The position numbers and the translations under genes were made by a program. From Desulfobacula sp. (lineage in GTDB: Bacteria; Desulfobacterota; Desulfobacteria; Desulfobacterales; Desulfobacteraceae), in contig JANQML010000334.1 in the NCBI GenBank assembly GCA_028280105.1, positions 1 to 35,555 of the forward strand: a stretch of 35,555 nt of DNA. Reading direction: 5' to 3'. Numbering within the stretch: position 1 is the stretch's first letter; each line of letters begins with the position of its first letter. The notes beneath the pieces are model-generated. The model was not told the origin of the DNA. It ran no database searches and saw only the letters and a list, made by a program, of their open reading frames with translations. Positions 24,824 through 32,726 of the stretch are shown here, piece after piece.

Positions 24824-24862
24824 CCCGGACAGATGAATGAAAAACCGGACAAAGGAATAAAA

Positions 24863-25084
24863 ATGGATAAAAAGAGACTTGCCGCAGCCATTACCGCTGT
24901 TTTTGCACATATCAAGACATCTGAAGAGGCCATGGCCCATGCCGCACTTCAGGCGGGTGGGCTGGAAGCGGCTGACGCTGCCATGACGCCGGTTGATGTC
25001 CGGCTCAAAAATATCTGGGGCATTACGGGACGTCAGAATCAGATGCAGGCCAATACAATGATACAGATGCGGATGTTTAAATAA
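24863..25084 (+). CDS. Small transcarboxylase-associated protein, function unknown
   Basis: This 73-residue protein lies between the 12S-type and 5S-type genes of the transcarboxylase operon. The N-terminal half is an amphipathic, Ala-rich helix with Ile-Lys-Thr-Ser-Glu-Glu-Ala, and the C-terminal part ends in a Gln/Met-rich segment after Trp-Gly-Ile-Thr-Gly-Arg. It has no membrane segment, so it is not an OadG-type gamma subunit. AAAGGA seven bases before the ATG at 24863 makes this start better than the in-frame ATG at 24833. Position alone suggests a small subunit that holds the complex together. I do not recognise a characterised family. Confidence 0.7.
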   Translation: MDKKRLAAAITAVFAHIKTSEEAMAHAALQAGGLEAADAAMTPVDVRLKNIWGITGRQNQMQANTMIQMRMFK

Positions 25085-25128
25085 TCAATTTAAAGCATAA
25101 AATTTAATATATTCGGGGGAGAAGAGAG

Positions 25129-27123
25129 ATGACGGATCACAGTGAACTTAATCTGGTTGAGATGAATTATGATGCAGACAGACCCAAAGCGGCAAATCCG
25201 CTTAAAGTGGAGGATATCTCTCTGCGTGACGGTCACCAGTCGCTGTTTGCGACACGGGGCCGGACAGAAGATATGATCCCGGTGGCTGAAAGAATGGATG
25301 AGATCGGTTTCTGGGCGGTGGAAGTCTGGGGCGGGGCCACGTTTGATGCCATGCACCGCTTTCTGGGCGAAGATCCGTGGGAACGCCTTCGAACCTTGAA
25401 ACGGTACTTTAAAAAAACACCCTTCTCCATGCTGTTAAGGGGACAGAATCTGGTGGGGTACCGTAACTATGCAGATGACGTGGCTGAATTGTTTGTCAAG
25501 CGGACCGTTGAGAACGGTATGGATATCTTCAGAACCTTTGATGCATTAAACGATTATCGTAATTTTGAAACCGTTGTTCCGGTGATCAAAGAGTGCGGTG
25601 CTCACTTCCAGGGCTGTATCTGCTATACACTGACCGAACCCCGTCTGGGCGGGGACACCTATAACCTTGACTACTACATTAAAAAAGCCAAAGAGCTGGA
25701 AGCCATGGGGGCCGACAGTATCTGCGTAAAAGACATGGCAAGCCTGATGTCCCCCTATGATGCCTATCAGTTGGTCAAAGCCTTGAAAGAGAATGTCGGC
25801 CTGTTGATTCATCTCCATTCCCATTTTACTTCGGGCATGTCTTCCATGACCCATCTGAAAGCGATAGAGGCAGGGGTGGACGTCATCGATACCTGCATGA
25901 CTCCCTATGCATACCGGACCTCCCATGCCGCCCTTGAGCCATTTGTCATGTCGCTGCTGGGGACCGACCGGGATACCGGATTTGATATAAAGGCCCTGGC
26001 CGATATCAATGAGATCCTTGAAAGAGACGTCATGCCCAAATACAAACACCTCCTGGATGACTCCAAAGTCTCCCTGATTGATATCAATGTGCTGCTCCAC
26101 CAGACACCCGGCGGCATGCTGTCCAACCTGGTGAATCAGCTTCGCGAGATGGATGCCCTGGATAAAATCGATGAAGTCTACCGGCAGCTTCCCCAGGTCA
26201 GAAAAGATTTGGGCCAGATTCCTCTGGTCACCCCGACAAGCCAGATCGTCGGTACACAGACCGTGAACAATGTCCTGTTCGATACCCCGGATGAAAAGTA
26301 TAAAATGATCACCGGCCAGGTAAAGGACCTGTGTTACGGCCTGTACGGAAAGACCAGCGTGCCCATTAACCCGGAGGTCCAGAAAAAAGCCCTTAAAGGA
26401 TATGAAAGGGGGGAAGAACCGATTTCATGCCGCCCGGCAGAAGTGCTTGAGCCGGAACTTGAAAAAGCCAGGGAAGAGATCGGCGATCTGGCCGTGGACG
26501 ATGATGATCTGATCCTTTATGCCCTGTTCCCGGTTACCGGTAAAAAGTTTCTCATGCAGAAATATGGAAAAGAACCCGTGCCTGACAGCTTAAAACCCAT
26601 CACACTTGAAGATGTGGCCAAACAGGACGAACTTGTGAAAAAGGCCAGAAACGGCGAGCTGATCGAAAAGGCAGCCGCTCCGGAAAAAAGTGAAAACACC
26701 CGGACGTTTAACGTGTTTGTGGAAGGAGAGCATTTTGAAGTCGGGGTGGATGAAGTGGGCGGTTCACCGGTTATTTCGTATGCCGGGCCGGCTCCGGCAG
26801 TTCCGGCGGCACCGGTTGCCTCTGCGGCTCCAGCGCCTGTGACACCGCCGCCTGCGGCTCCGGCACCGAAAAAAGAAGCCCCTCCGGCAACGGATACCGC
26901 TTCTGCCGAAGGAACCCCGCTTCCGGCACCCATGCCCGGAATGATCATCAAATACCAGAAAAAAGTGGGGGATACCGTCAATCAGGGAGATACCATCGTG
27001 GTCATCGAGGCGATGAAGATGGAGAATGCCCTGCCGGCACCGGTCGGCGGCAGAGTGGCTGCCATCAACTTCAACTCGGGTGACAATGTTGCCAAAGGCG
27101 AAGTCCTGGCGGTTATCAGTTAA
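25129..27123 (+). CDS. oadA: Pyruvate/oxaloacetate carboxyltransferase fused to biotin carrier (5S + 1.3S-like)
   Basis: This 664-residue protein takes carboxyl groups from carboxybiotin onto pyruvate to make oxaloacetate, or the reverse. The TIM-barrel carboxyltransferase domain (about 25-300) shows metal ligands Asp34 (Leu-Arg-Asp-Gly-His-Gln) and His230/His232 (Leu-His-Ser-His), and the carbamylated Lys201 (Val-Lys-Asp-Met-Ala). A PYC/OAD conserved domain follows to about 510, then an Ala/Pro-rich flexible linker (about 545-590) and a C-terminal biotinyl domain with Lys630 in Glu-Ala-Met-Lys-Met-Glu-Asn. The fusion replaces the separate 5S and 1.3S subunits of Propionibacterium transcarboxylase. 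There is no biotin carboxylase domain, so it is not a full pyruvate carboxylase. A good GGGGGAGAAGAGAG site precedes the ATG. Confidence 0.93.
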   Translation: MTDHSELNLVEMNYDADRPKAANPLKVEDISLRDGHQSLFATRGRTEDMIPVAERMDEIGFWAVEVWGGATFDAMHRFLGEDPWERLRTLKRYFKKTPFSMLLRGQNLVGYRNYADDVAELFVKRTVENGMDIFRTFDALNDYRNFETVVPVIKECGAHFQGCICYTLTEPRLGGDTYNLDYYIKKAKELEAMGADSICVKDMASLMSPYDAYQLVKALKENVGLLIHLHSHFTSGMSSMTHLKAIEAGVDVIDTCMTPYAYRTSHAALEPFVMSLLGTDRDTGFDIKALADINEILERDVMPKYKHLLDDSKVSLIDINVLLHQTPGGMLSNLVNQLREMDALDKIDEVYRQLPQVRKDLGQIPLVTPTSQIVGTQTVNNVLFDTPDEKYKMITGQVKDLCYGLYGKTSVPINPEVQKKALKGYERGEEPISCRPAEVLEPELEKAREEIGDLAVDDDDLILYALFPVTGKKFLMQKYGKEPVPDSLKPITLEDVAKQDELVKKARNGELIEKAAAPEKSENTRTFNVFVEGEHFEVGVDEVGGSPVISYAGPAPAVPAAPVASAAPAPVTPPPAAPAPKKEAPPATDTASAEGTPLPAPMPGMIIKYQKKVGDTVNQGDTIVVIEAMKMENALPAPVGGRVAAINFNSGDNVAKGEVLAVIS

Positions 27124-27151
27124 ATCTTATCACCCGGTAAAACCACCTGGT

Positions 27152-27193
27152 AAAACAGCATGGCAGAAGAGGTCTGCCATGCTGTTTTGTTTT
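27152..27193 (+). terminator. Intrinsic terminator after the transcarboxylase operon
   Basis: A perfect 16-bp stem, AAAACAGCATGGCAGA (27152-27167) with TCTGCCATGCTGTTTT (27173-27188), closes a 5-base loop, followed by GTTTT. It lies 28 bases past the stop of the biotin-protein gene and marks the end of that transcript. Confidence 0.9.
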
Positions 27194-27324
27194 AAACCGG
27201 AATCTCATATTTTTTTCTCTGGCCCGCATATCCGTATCCTCCGGCATAGACCGGCATTGACAAGGTCGGGGCTGTGCTTATTTTCAAGGGCTGAGACCGT
27301 CAGAATCTAAAGGAGATACGTATA

Positions 27325-27996
27325 ATGGCATTTGAGACAAAAGAAGAACTGCTTGAAAAGTATTTAAAGCTGGACAAACCCCGATGTCCGCATTGCAATA
27401 AAGATATGTCCCTGTGGGAAATCCCACCCATCAACTTCAGCGACGGGCTGGGGTGGGGAACCCCGTATCTATATGTCTGCTTTAATGATGACTGCCCCAG
27501 TTATAAAAAAGGCTGGGACCATATGAGCAATACCATGGAGGTGCCGGCATCTTACCGGTGTTATGTTGAACCGGGGGCCACCAATTTTGAGTATATGCCG
27601 GTGTTCAGCCCCATGGGCGGGCACGGCGGCAAGCTGGATGATGAGATCCTTGTCAAGCAGGAGGCCCAGAAAGAACTGCTCAAACAGACCTTCTCCATCC
27701 TCACCGACTATTATATGTCAAAAGACTGGGATGAGATCCTCAAGATCGGCCTTGATCCCAATATCCCGCCCAAGGCGCGCTTGAAGGCCATTGAAATGGC
27801 CTCGGAACTGGGCGGGCCGGAAGCAACCGAACACCTGATTAACCATAAATTTCCCACACCGGTGCTGCAAAAGGCGGCAGCAGATGCCATTGCCGCACTT
27901 CACGAACGGAATTTTACCCGGGAATGCCCATATTGCGCTGAAATTATCAAAAAACGTGCAAAACTCTGCAGACATTGTCATCAGGACTTGTCATAA
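27325..27996 (+). CDS. Zinc-ribbon protein with HEAT-like helical middle, unknown function
   Basis: This 223-residue protein has zinc-binding cysteines at both ends. The N-terminal pairs are Cys-Pro-His-Cys (about 21-24) and a Cys-Phe-Asn-Asp-Asp-Cys pair (about 52-57); the C-terminal ribbon is Cys-Pro-Tyr-Cys-Ala-Glu-Ile-Ile followed by Cys-Arg-His-Cys. Between them lies a helical stretch (about 125-195) with the spacing of two or three HEAT-type repeats. I know of no function. The start is fixed by AAAGGAGA nine bases upstream. It is separated from the previous operon by a strong terminator, so it has its own promoter. Confidence 0.8.
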   Translation: MAFETKEELLEKYLKLDKPRCPHCNKDMSLWEIPPINFSDGLGWGTPYLYVCFNDDCPSYKKGWDHMSNTMEVPASYRCYVEPGATNFEYMPVFSPMGGHGGKLDDEILVKQEAQKELLKQTFSILTDYYMSKDWDEILKIGLDPNIPPKARLKAIEMASELGGPEATEHLINHKFPTPVLQKAAADAIAALHERNFTRECPYCAEIIKKRAKLCRHCHQDLS

Positions 27997-28175
27997 TCCC
28001 GTCCGTCGAAAAGAGGAGAGACCATGAACGGTTTTTCCTCTTTATCATTTTATAGGTTCGCCTGACAGATACGTTTACCATTAAAATGTTCTCTGATTGA
28101 CGTTTTTTATCGGTATACGGTATGGGCCTTCTGTCATCCTATATTGCATTGCAAAAACTGTGAAAATTTCATATT

Positions 28176-28196
28176 CAAAGCATAAGGGATGCTTTG
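28176..28196 (+). promoter_or_regulatory. Perfect hairpin in the leader of the PPSR gene
   Basis: CAAAGCAT and ATGCTTTG form an 8-bp stem around AAGGG, and a run of seven T follows 14 bases later. It ends 52 bases before the start codon. An attenuator or protein-binding site is possible but unproven. Confidence 0.3.
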
Positions 28197-28248
28197 ATGC
28201 AAGGTAAGGTTTTTTTATCAATCAGCCATAAACATAGGAACAGATACC

Positions 28249-29094
28249 ATGACGGAAAACCTGCGGTTAAATGATTTTCAAATGATATACGTGGCTTCCT
28301 GCGGAGAGGGCATCAATGCATTCAATCTGGTCGAATCAACGCTTGTCCAGTTTCCGGACAATGTCATCTCCGTGGTCAAGGTCCCCCACATCCGAACCGA
28401 AAACCAGGTGGAAGAACTGATTGAAAAGGTAAAGGACATTGAAAGTCTGATCGTCCATACGATTGTGGATCAGAACCTGCGACAATTTTTAACCCGCAGG
28501 GGGATTGAAAACAAAATCGTTACCATTGATCTGATGGGGCCTGTGATTTCGAAGATACAGACGTTTTTAAACCAGGCGCCCCTGCAAAAGCCCGGCCTTT
28601 ACCGGGAAACCCATCAGGTTGATTTAAAACAGATCTCTGCCATTGATTTTGCCCTGGCACACGATGACGGTCTGAATCCGGAGACCCTTGACCAGGCAGA
28701 GATTATTCTGCTGGGATTGTCAAGGGCCGGTAAAACCCCGCTCTCCATGTATATGTCGGTGCTGGGGTGGAAAGTGGCAAATATTCCGGTTGTGCCCGGC
28801 GTCAGCATGCCGGAGTCGCTTAAATCGGTGGACCGCCGTCGGATCGTGGCATTGAACATCAATGTTGAACAATTGCTGGCCCATCGAAAGATGCGGCAGG
28901 AAAGCCTGGGCACCAAAGATTTTTATTCCTATTCGTCGCGCAAAGACATTGAAACCGAAATCAAGACGGTTCAAAAGTATTATGTAACCAGCGGTTTCTC
29001 CATGATTGACGTGAGCAACAAACCCATTGAAACCAGTGCGGAAGAGATCATTGAGATGATTACCCGGCGCTTCCGTGCCAATGCCCATTTATAG
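28249..29094 (+). CDS. ppsR: PEP synthase/PPDK regulatory kinase-pyrophosphorylase (PPSR, DUF299)
   Basis: This 281-residue bifunctional regulator switches PEP synthase or pyruvate phosphate dikinase off by ADP-dependent phosphorylation of a Thr and on again by Pi-dependent removal. The P-loop Gly-Leu-Ser-Arg-Ala-Gly-Lys-Thr (156-163) is followed by Pro-Leu-Ser-Met-Tyr, as in the family, and preceded by Asp-Phe-Ala-Leu-Ala-His-Asp-Asp-Gly (133-141), which carries conserved catalytic residues. Length is normal. The target enzyme is not in this window. Its place near the transcarboxylase operon groups two functions of the pyruvate/PEP/oxaloacetate node, although it has its own leader and is not in that operon. 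Confidence 0.93.
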   Translation: MTENLRLNDFQMIYVASCGEGINAFNLVESTLVQFPDNVISVVKVPHIRTENQVEELIEKVKDIESLIVHTIVDQNLRQFLTRRGIENKIVTIDLMGPVISKIQTFLNQAPLQKPGLYRETHQVDLKQISAIDFALAHDDGLNPETLDQAEIILLGLSRAGKTPLSMYMSVLGWKVANIPVVPGVSMPESLKSVDRRRIVALNINVEQLLAHRKMRQESLGTKDFYSYSSRKDIETEIKTVQKYYVTSGFSMIDVSNKPIETSAEEIIEMITRRFRANAHL

Positions 29095-29103
29095 ACGGGT
29101 AAA

Positions 29104-29125
29104 CGATATTTCGATATCGCTTTAC
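29104..29125 (+). terminator. Weak hairpin after the PPSR gene
   Basis: CGATAT and ATATCG form a 6-bp stem with a stable TTCG loop, 10 bases past the stop codon and followed by CTTTA. The lack of a real T-run makes terminator activity uncertain. Confidence 0.35.
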
Positions 29126-29311
29126 ACAACTTTTTGATCCTGGTATGTCTTTGTTCGTATAAATGAGCGAGGATCGAGGTCGCACTTTTAATATCCGGTT
29201 CGATAACAAATCAGGAATTATATTTAGATCTGTGAAACAACGGGTTGTACATCCAACGCCGTAAATGCAAAAGAAATTTTAAACCTAGGCTTAAAGAATA
29301 GAGGTAATATA

Positions 29312-29875
29312 TTGAGTAGTTTTAAGAAAATAAATATCGATACTAAACGGTTAACTATCAAACCTCTATCGCCAGCGGATGCCGTTGAGCTATTCAATAT
29401 TTTTTCTGATGCAGCGGTCATGAAGTATTGGAACACCCCGCCGTGGACGTCAATTAAAGATTCAACAGACTTTATCGAAAAAAGCATGGAAACAATGCAA
29501 ACCGATGAGTCCCTGACATTGGGTATCTATATCAAGGATCTGCCCCGTTTGATTGGAAAGTGTATGCTGTTTAATTATGCCAGAACATCTAAACGGGCTG
29601 AAATCGGGTTTGGTATTGGGAAAGAATTCTGGGGTATGGGGTATATGCAGGAGGCTGGCAATGCCCTGATTCACTATGGATTTAAAGAATTGGGACTTCG
29701 GCGTATTGAGGCTGAAATAAATCCGGCCAACCTCTCTTCGTCAAAGGTATTGACGCGAATGGGTTTTATCACCGAGGGGTTGCTCCGGGAACGCTGGGAG
29801 ATCAACGGCGTGGTCTCTGATTCAGCCATCCTGGGGTTGCTGGTTGGTGACTGGACGGCCGGTAATCATGCATAG
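29312..29875 (+). CDS. GNAT-family N-acetyltransferase, RimJ/RimL-like
   Basis: This 187-residue acetyltransferase of the RimJ/RimL subgroup transfers an acetyl group from acetyl-CoA to an amino group. It shows the early Leu-Thr-Ile-Lys-Pro-Leu segment, the central Ala-Glu-Ile-Gly-Phe-Gly-Ile strand, the acetyl-CoA loop region Glu-Phe-Trp-Gly-Met-Gly-Tyr-Met-Gln-Glu-Ala, and Arg-Arg-Ile-Glu-Ala-Glu-Ile-Asn-Pro-Ala-Asn-Leu-Ser-Ser. The start is a TTG preceded by AGAGG; no in-frame ATG lies near. The substrate is unknown: this subgroup covers ribosomal protein N-termini and antibiotics or other small molecules. Confidence 0.88.
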   Translation: MSSFKKINIDTKRLTIKPLSPADAVELFNIFSDAAVMKYWNTPPWTSIKDSTDFIEKSMETMQTDESLTLGIYIKDLPRLIGKCMLFNYARTSKRAEIGFGIGKEFWGMGYMQEAGNALIHYGFKELGLRRIEAEINPANLSSSKVLTRMGFITEGLLRERWEINGVVSDSAILGLLVGDWTAGNHA

Positions 29876-30083
29876 TAAGGAAAACCGGGTCATCCTGATT
29901 TTCAGTATTTGTTTGATTTATTAAGACTGTCGTAACAGCAACCGAAATGTTCGTTGGTCGGCAGTGTTGATGTCATGATTACCGATAACATCGCGATGGT
30001 GATGGAAAAAAGATCCCGAAGCTGTATGCGGTATCGCCGGACCAAACGTTTAGACATAATAATACTGAAAGGAGCTTGCAATT

Positions 30084-30494
30084 ATGGCAGAAATGACCGA
30101 GAGAATGAAAGAACTGTTTGAAAAAGTGGAAACCGTTTCCCTTGGAACGTCGACACCGGACGGCACGCCCAATACGGTTCCCATAGGTGCAAAAAAAATT
30201 ATAGACGACGAGACCGTTCTCGTCTCAGATCAGTTTCTCAACAAAACCCTGGCCAACTTAAAATCCAACCCAAAGGCATCTGTTTCATACTGGGAAGGAA
30301 CCGAAGGGTATCAGCTGAAAGGGACCGTCACCGTTGAGACCTCCGGGGAACGGTATGAAGAAACGGCCCGGTGGATTGAGGAACTGGGCAACCGGGTCGG
30401 ATTTCCCCTTAAATCCAAAGGCGTGCTTATTCTTAAGATTGAAGAGATTTACGGGGTCTCACCAGGGCCCGGGGCCGGCAAACAACTGGCATAA
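30084..30494 (+). CDS. PNPOx-like flavin-binding split-barrel protein
   Basis: This 136-residue protein matches the pyridoxamine 5'-phosphate oxidase-like fold. It has an opening helix, then Val-Ser-Leu-Gly-Thr-Ser-Thr-Pro-Asp-Gly-Thr-Pro-Asn (about 18-30), a Leu-Val-Ser-Asp-Gln-Phe-Leu-Asn-Lys-Thr-Leu-Ala-Asn-Leu strand and helix, and an Ala-Ser-Val-Ser-Tyr-Trp strand. Small members bind FMN or F420 and reduce varied substrates; the true vitamin B6 enzyme is larger, so it is not pdxH. AAAGGAG precedes the ATG. Gaps of 208 bases before and 82 after suggest its own transcript. Confidence 0.82.
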   Translation: MAEMTERMKELFEKVETVSLGTSTPDGTPNTVPIGAKKIIDDETVLVSDQFLNKTLANLKSNPKASVSYWEGTEGYQLKGTVTVETSGERYEETARWIEELGNRVGFPLKSKGVLILKIEEIYGVSPGPGAGKQLA

Positions 30495-30576
30495 AATGCT
30501 TCGGTTTTTCACCCGAATCATTCTGGGAAATGCCACGGGTTTATCGGTCGGTTGGCCGGCCAATAAATAGGATATA

Positions 30577-31134
30577 ATGCTGGTGAAAGAAATCGTTACA
30601 ATCCGGCCGGTAAGGATTGAAGATGCAAAGATTGTACAGGAGTATGCCTCTGACGAACTTGTCTCCTGTACAACGAATATTCCCGATCCATACCCCCGGG
30701 ATGGTGGACAATCCTATGTAAACAAGGCAATAAAAGGCTGGATAAAAAAGAAGCAGTTCACATTTTCAATTATTGTGAACAATGTGATGGCCGGAAATGT
30801 CAGCCTTAATATCCCGGACTTCGACAAACACACAATTCAATGTGATTACGGGATCTCTTCATCGTATTGGGGGAGAGGCATTGCATCTGAAGCCGTCAGT
30901 CTTGCGGTTTCATACGCATTTCAGCACCTCAACATGAAAACGGTTACCTCTGCATGCCTGGAACGAAATCCCGCTTCTGCACGAGTGCTTGAAAAAAACG
31001 GATTTGTAGAGACCGGAAAATTTGTTTACAATAACGAAAAATTTAAAGAAGAGCTGGCGCACCGATTCGAACTGACAAAAGAGACGTGGCTGAAATTGAG
31101 TTTTGGAGATAAGCTAACCAACCCTGATGCGTAA
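30577..31134 (+). CDS. GNAT-family N-acetyltransferase
   Basis: This 185-residue second RimJ/RimL-type acetyltransferase has an Ile-Arg-Pro-Val-Arg-Ile-Glu-Asp-Ala start, a Cys-Asp-Tyr-Gly-Ile-Ser central strand, Tyr-Trp-Gly-Arg-Gly-Ile-Ala-Ser-Glu-Ala as the acetyl-CoA loop, and Glu-Arg-Asn-Pro-Ala-Ser-Ala-Arg-Val-Leu-Glu-Lys-Asn-Gly-Phe, all standard GNAT features. AGGA lies before the ATG. It is the first of three tightly packed genes followed by the Cys-bearing membrane protein and YbaK. Little sequence is shared with the GNAT at 29312, so it is not a recent duplicate. Confidence 0.87.
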   Translation: MLVKEIVTIRPVRIEDAKIVQEYASDELVSCTTNIPDPYPRDGGQSYVNKAIKGWIKKKQFTFSIIVNNVMAGNVSLNIPDFDKHTIQCDYGISSSYWGRGIASEAVSLAVSYAFQHLNMKTVTSACLERNPASARVLEKNGFVETGKFVYNNEKFKEELAHRFELTKETWLKLSFGDKLTNPDA

Positions 31135-31159
31135 AAAAACTCCAGGGGCAGATGAAAAA

Positions 31160-31606
31160 ATGGATAAATTCATAATTAACTGCCTGCTGACGGGATATCT
31201 ATTGATTGGTGTGATATCAATCCTTATCTCCAATGTATGGTATGGGGGGATTCATTTTTTTCTGCTGACCGGTAGCCTGATATTAGTCGCCTACTCCTAC
31301 TGTGCCAAATGTCCGTCGTGTCAAAAGACCTGCGGCCATCCACAGATCGGTGTTCTAAGAAGACTTGTACCAAAAAGAAACCAGTCAAGATATCAAATGA
31401 ATGATTATGCCGGTTTAGTCCCATTTATATTCATCGGGATTATTTTACCCCAATACTGGCTATGGCAGAACAAAGTACTGTTTATAATCTTCTGGATATT
31501 CAATGTGGCGGTGCTGATTGGCATCGTCACAAGGCTCTGTGGCGAGTGTAAAAATAAACAATGTGTCCTGAACAGGAATGTAAAACAGGGGAAAGAAAGG
31601 CAATGA
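31160..31606 (+). CDS. Four-segment membrane protein with paired cysteines, unrecognised
   Basis: This protein of 148 residues has four predicted membrane segments (about 4-24, 28-46, 83-101 and 106-125). A loop after the second carries Cys-x-x-Cys-x-x-Cys and a further Cys-Gly-His, and a Cys-x-x-Cys with a third Cys stands near the C-terminus. The cysteines may lie on the same side and bind a metal. I do not recognise the family. A start at 31127 would overlap the upstream GNAT gene by 8 bp; the ATG at 31160 puts the first helix near the N-terminus, and neither start has a strong ribosome site. The end overlaps the start of the YbaK gene (ATGA). Confidence 0.65.
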   Translation: MDKFIINCLLTGYLLIGVISILISNVWYGGIHFFLLTGSLILVAYSYCAKCPSCQKTCGHPQIGVLRRLVPKRNQSRYQMNDYAGLVPFIFIGIILPQYWLWQNKVLFIIFWIFNVAVLIGIVTRLCGECKNKQCVLNRNVKQGKERQ

Positions 31607-32079
31607 TTGATCTAACCTCAAGTGCGCAGCGGGTCCAAGGCGTTCTGCACGACAAAGGTGTCGACTGTGAAGTGAAAGAATTTCCTGCATCCACACGAAC
31701 CGCCAGGGACGCTGCCGAGGCGATTGGGTGTCAATTGGGTCAAATCGCAAAATCAATTGTATTTAAGACAGCGAAGAATGGGGATGCCGTCTTGGTCATC
31801 GCCAGCGGTTCCATTCATATCAATGAAAAAAAGATACAGAATCTGATTGGACAGTCCATTAAGAAAGCCGATGCGAAATTTGTTCGTGAGAAAACAGGCT
31901 TTGCCATTGGCGGGGTTCCCCCTGTCGGCCATATTGAAAAACCGGTTATTATCATTGATGAAACGCTGAACGATTTTGACATCATATGGGCGGCAGCTGG
32001 CACGCCAAACGCTGTTTTTAAATTAACCTTTAATCAGCTGAAAAAGATAACCAACGGCATCGTGGGCACTGTGGATTAA
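31603..32079 (+). CDS. YbaK/EbsC-family aminoacyl-tRNA deacylase
   Basis: This 158-residue editing protein removes wrongly attached amino acids, usually Cys or Ala from tRNA-Pro. Characteristic pieces are a Thr-Ala-Arg-Asp-Ala-Ala-Glu-Ala-Ile-Gly-Cys segment (about 31-41), Ile-Ala-Lys-Ser-Ile-Val-Phe-Lys, Val-Ile-Ala-Ser-Gly-Ser, and the Gly-Phe-Ala-Ile-Gly-Gly-Val-Pro-Pro-Val-Gly-His loop. The length fits single-domain proteins of this type. The ATG at 31603 is chosen because GAAAGG precedes it and it overlaps the stop of the membrane-protein gene by 4 bp. It is the last gene of the small cluster. Confidence 0.92.
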   Translation: MIDLTSSAQRVQGVLHDKGVDCEVKEFPASTRTARDAAEAIGCQLGQIAKSIVFKTAKNGDAVLVIASGSIHINEKKIQNLIGQSIKKADAKFVREKTGFAIGGVPPVGHIEKPVIIIDETLNDFDIIWAAAGTPNAVFKLTFNQLKKITNGIVGTVD

Positions 32080-32117
32080 ACCGGCCGGCCCTCTTTTTTT
32101 GTTCTCAACGATACGGT

Positions 32118-32726
32118 TCAGCAGTTGTCGTACATTCTGATGATTTCGCCATTGCCGCTGCCCAGGACGCTTTTGACATATCCGTTAACGACTTTTTTCA
32201 TGGGGATGGGGTTATGCCCCGGGAAATAATCCTCATACTTGTCCACGGCATCTTCAACCAGCCCTGATGCGACCACATTGATCCGGATATTGTCCTGCAG
32301 CTCCAGTGACACCGCTTTGACAAAGCTGTGAACGGCGCCGTTGACCATGGCGGCGCTGGTGGTCATCCGGACCGGGTGGTCGGCCAGAATCCCCGTGGAA
32401 AGGGTAAAAGATCCCCCGGGATTTAGATAATCCCTGCCGATTCTCACCAGGTTGACCTGTCCCATGAGTTTGCTTTTAATTCCGATATAATAATCTTCTT
32501 CGGTCATGGTGCTGAACTCCGCCCACTTTGCCTCTCCAGCCGCACAGATGACGGCATCCATATTTCCAACGGTTTCAAACATGGACTGTATGGACCGGCT
32601 GTCGGCAATATCAACGGTGACATCCCCGGAATGCCGTCCGCCGGTAATCACGTCATGTTTTTCTGAAAAGTATTGGCTGATCTTTTTGCCGATGGTGCCG
32701 TTACCACCCACTATCAAGATTTTCAT
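32118..32726 (-). CDS. Short-chain dehydrogenase-like protein without the usual catalytic Tyr-Lys
   Basis: This 202-residue NAD(P)-binding Rossmann protein begins Ile-Leu-Ile-Val-Gly-Gly-Asn-Gly-Thr-Ile-Gly (3-13), the nucleotide-binding loop. It continues with Val-Asp-Ile-Ala-Asp, Ala-Val-Ile-Cys-Ala-Ala-Gly-Glu-Ala and Lys-Leu-Met-Gly-Gln-Val-Asn-Leu-Val. At the position of the usual Tyr-x-x-x-Lys it has Ala-Ala-Met-Val-Asn-Gly-Ala, as in a known short SDR subgroup, so normal SDR chemistry is doubtful. The start at 32726 is set by GAGGAGAG just upstream; the longer frame to 32855 is not preceded by such a site. The role is unknown. It is read in the same direction as the Fe-S cluster genes but 177 bases away. 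Confidence 0.85.
   Translation of the reverse strand: MKILIVGGNGTIGKKISQYFSEKHDVITGGRHSGDVTVDIADSRSIQSMFETVGNMDAVICAAGEAKWAEFSTMTEEDYYIGIKSKLMGQVNLVRIGRDYLNPGGSFTLSTGILADHPVRMTTSAAMVNGAVHSFVKAVSLELQDNIRINVVASGLVEDAVDKYEDYFPGHNPIPMKKVVNGYVKSVLGSGNGEIIRMYDNC

Noticed and set aside
28023..28064. 13-codon frame after GAGGAGAG upstream of the PPSR gene
   Set aside because: The ribosome site looks good, but it is part of an AAAGAGGA/TCCTCTTT inverted repeat probably related to termination of the zinc-ribbon gene; the peptide has no attenuator-like codon run.
32080..32104. CCGGCCGG followed by seven T as a terminator after the YbaK gene
   Set aside because: The palindrome has no room for a loop, so a stable intrinsic terminator stem is doubtful.
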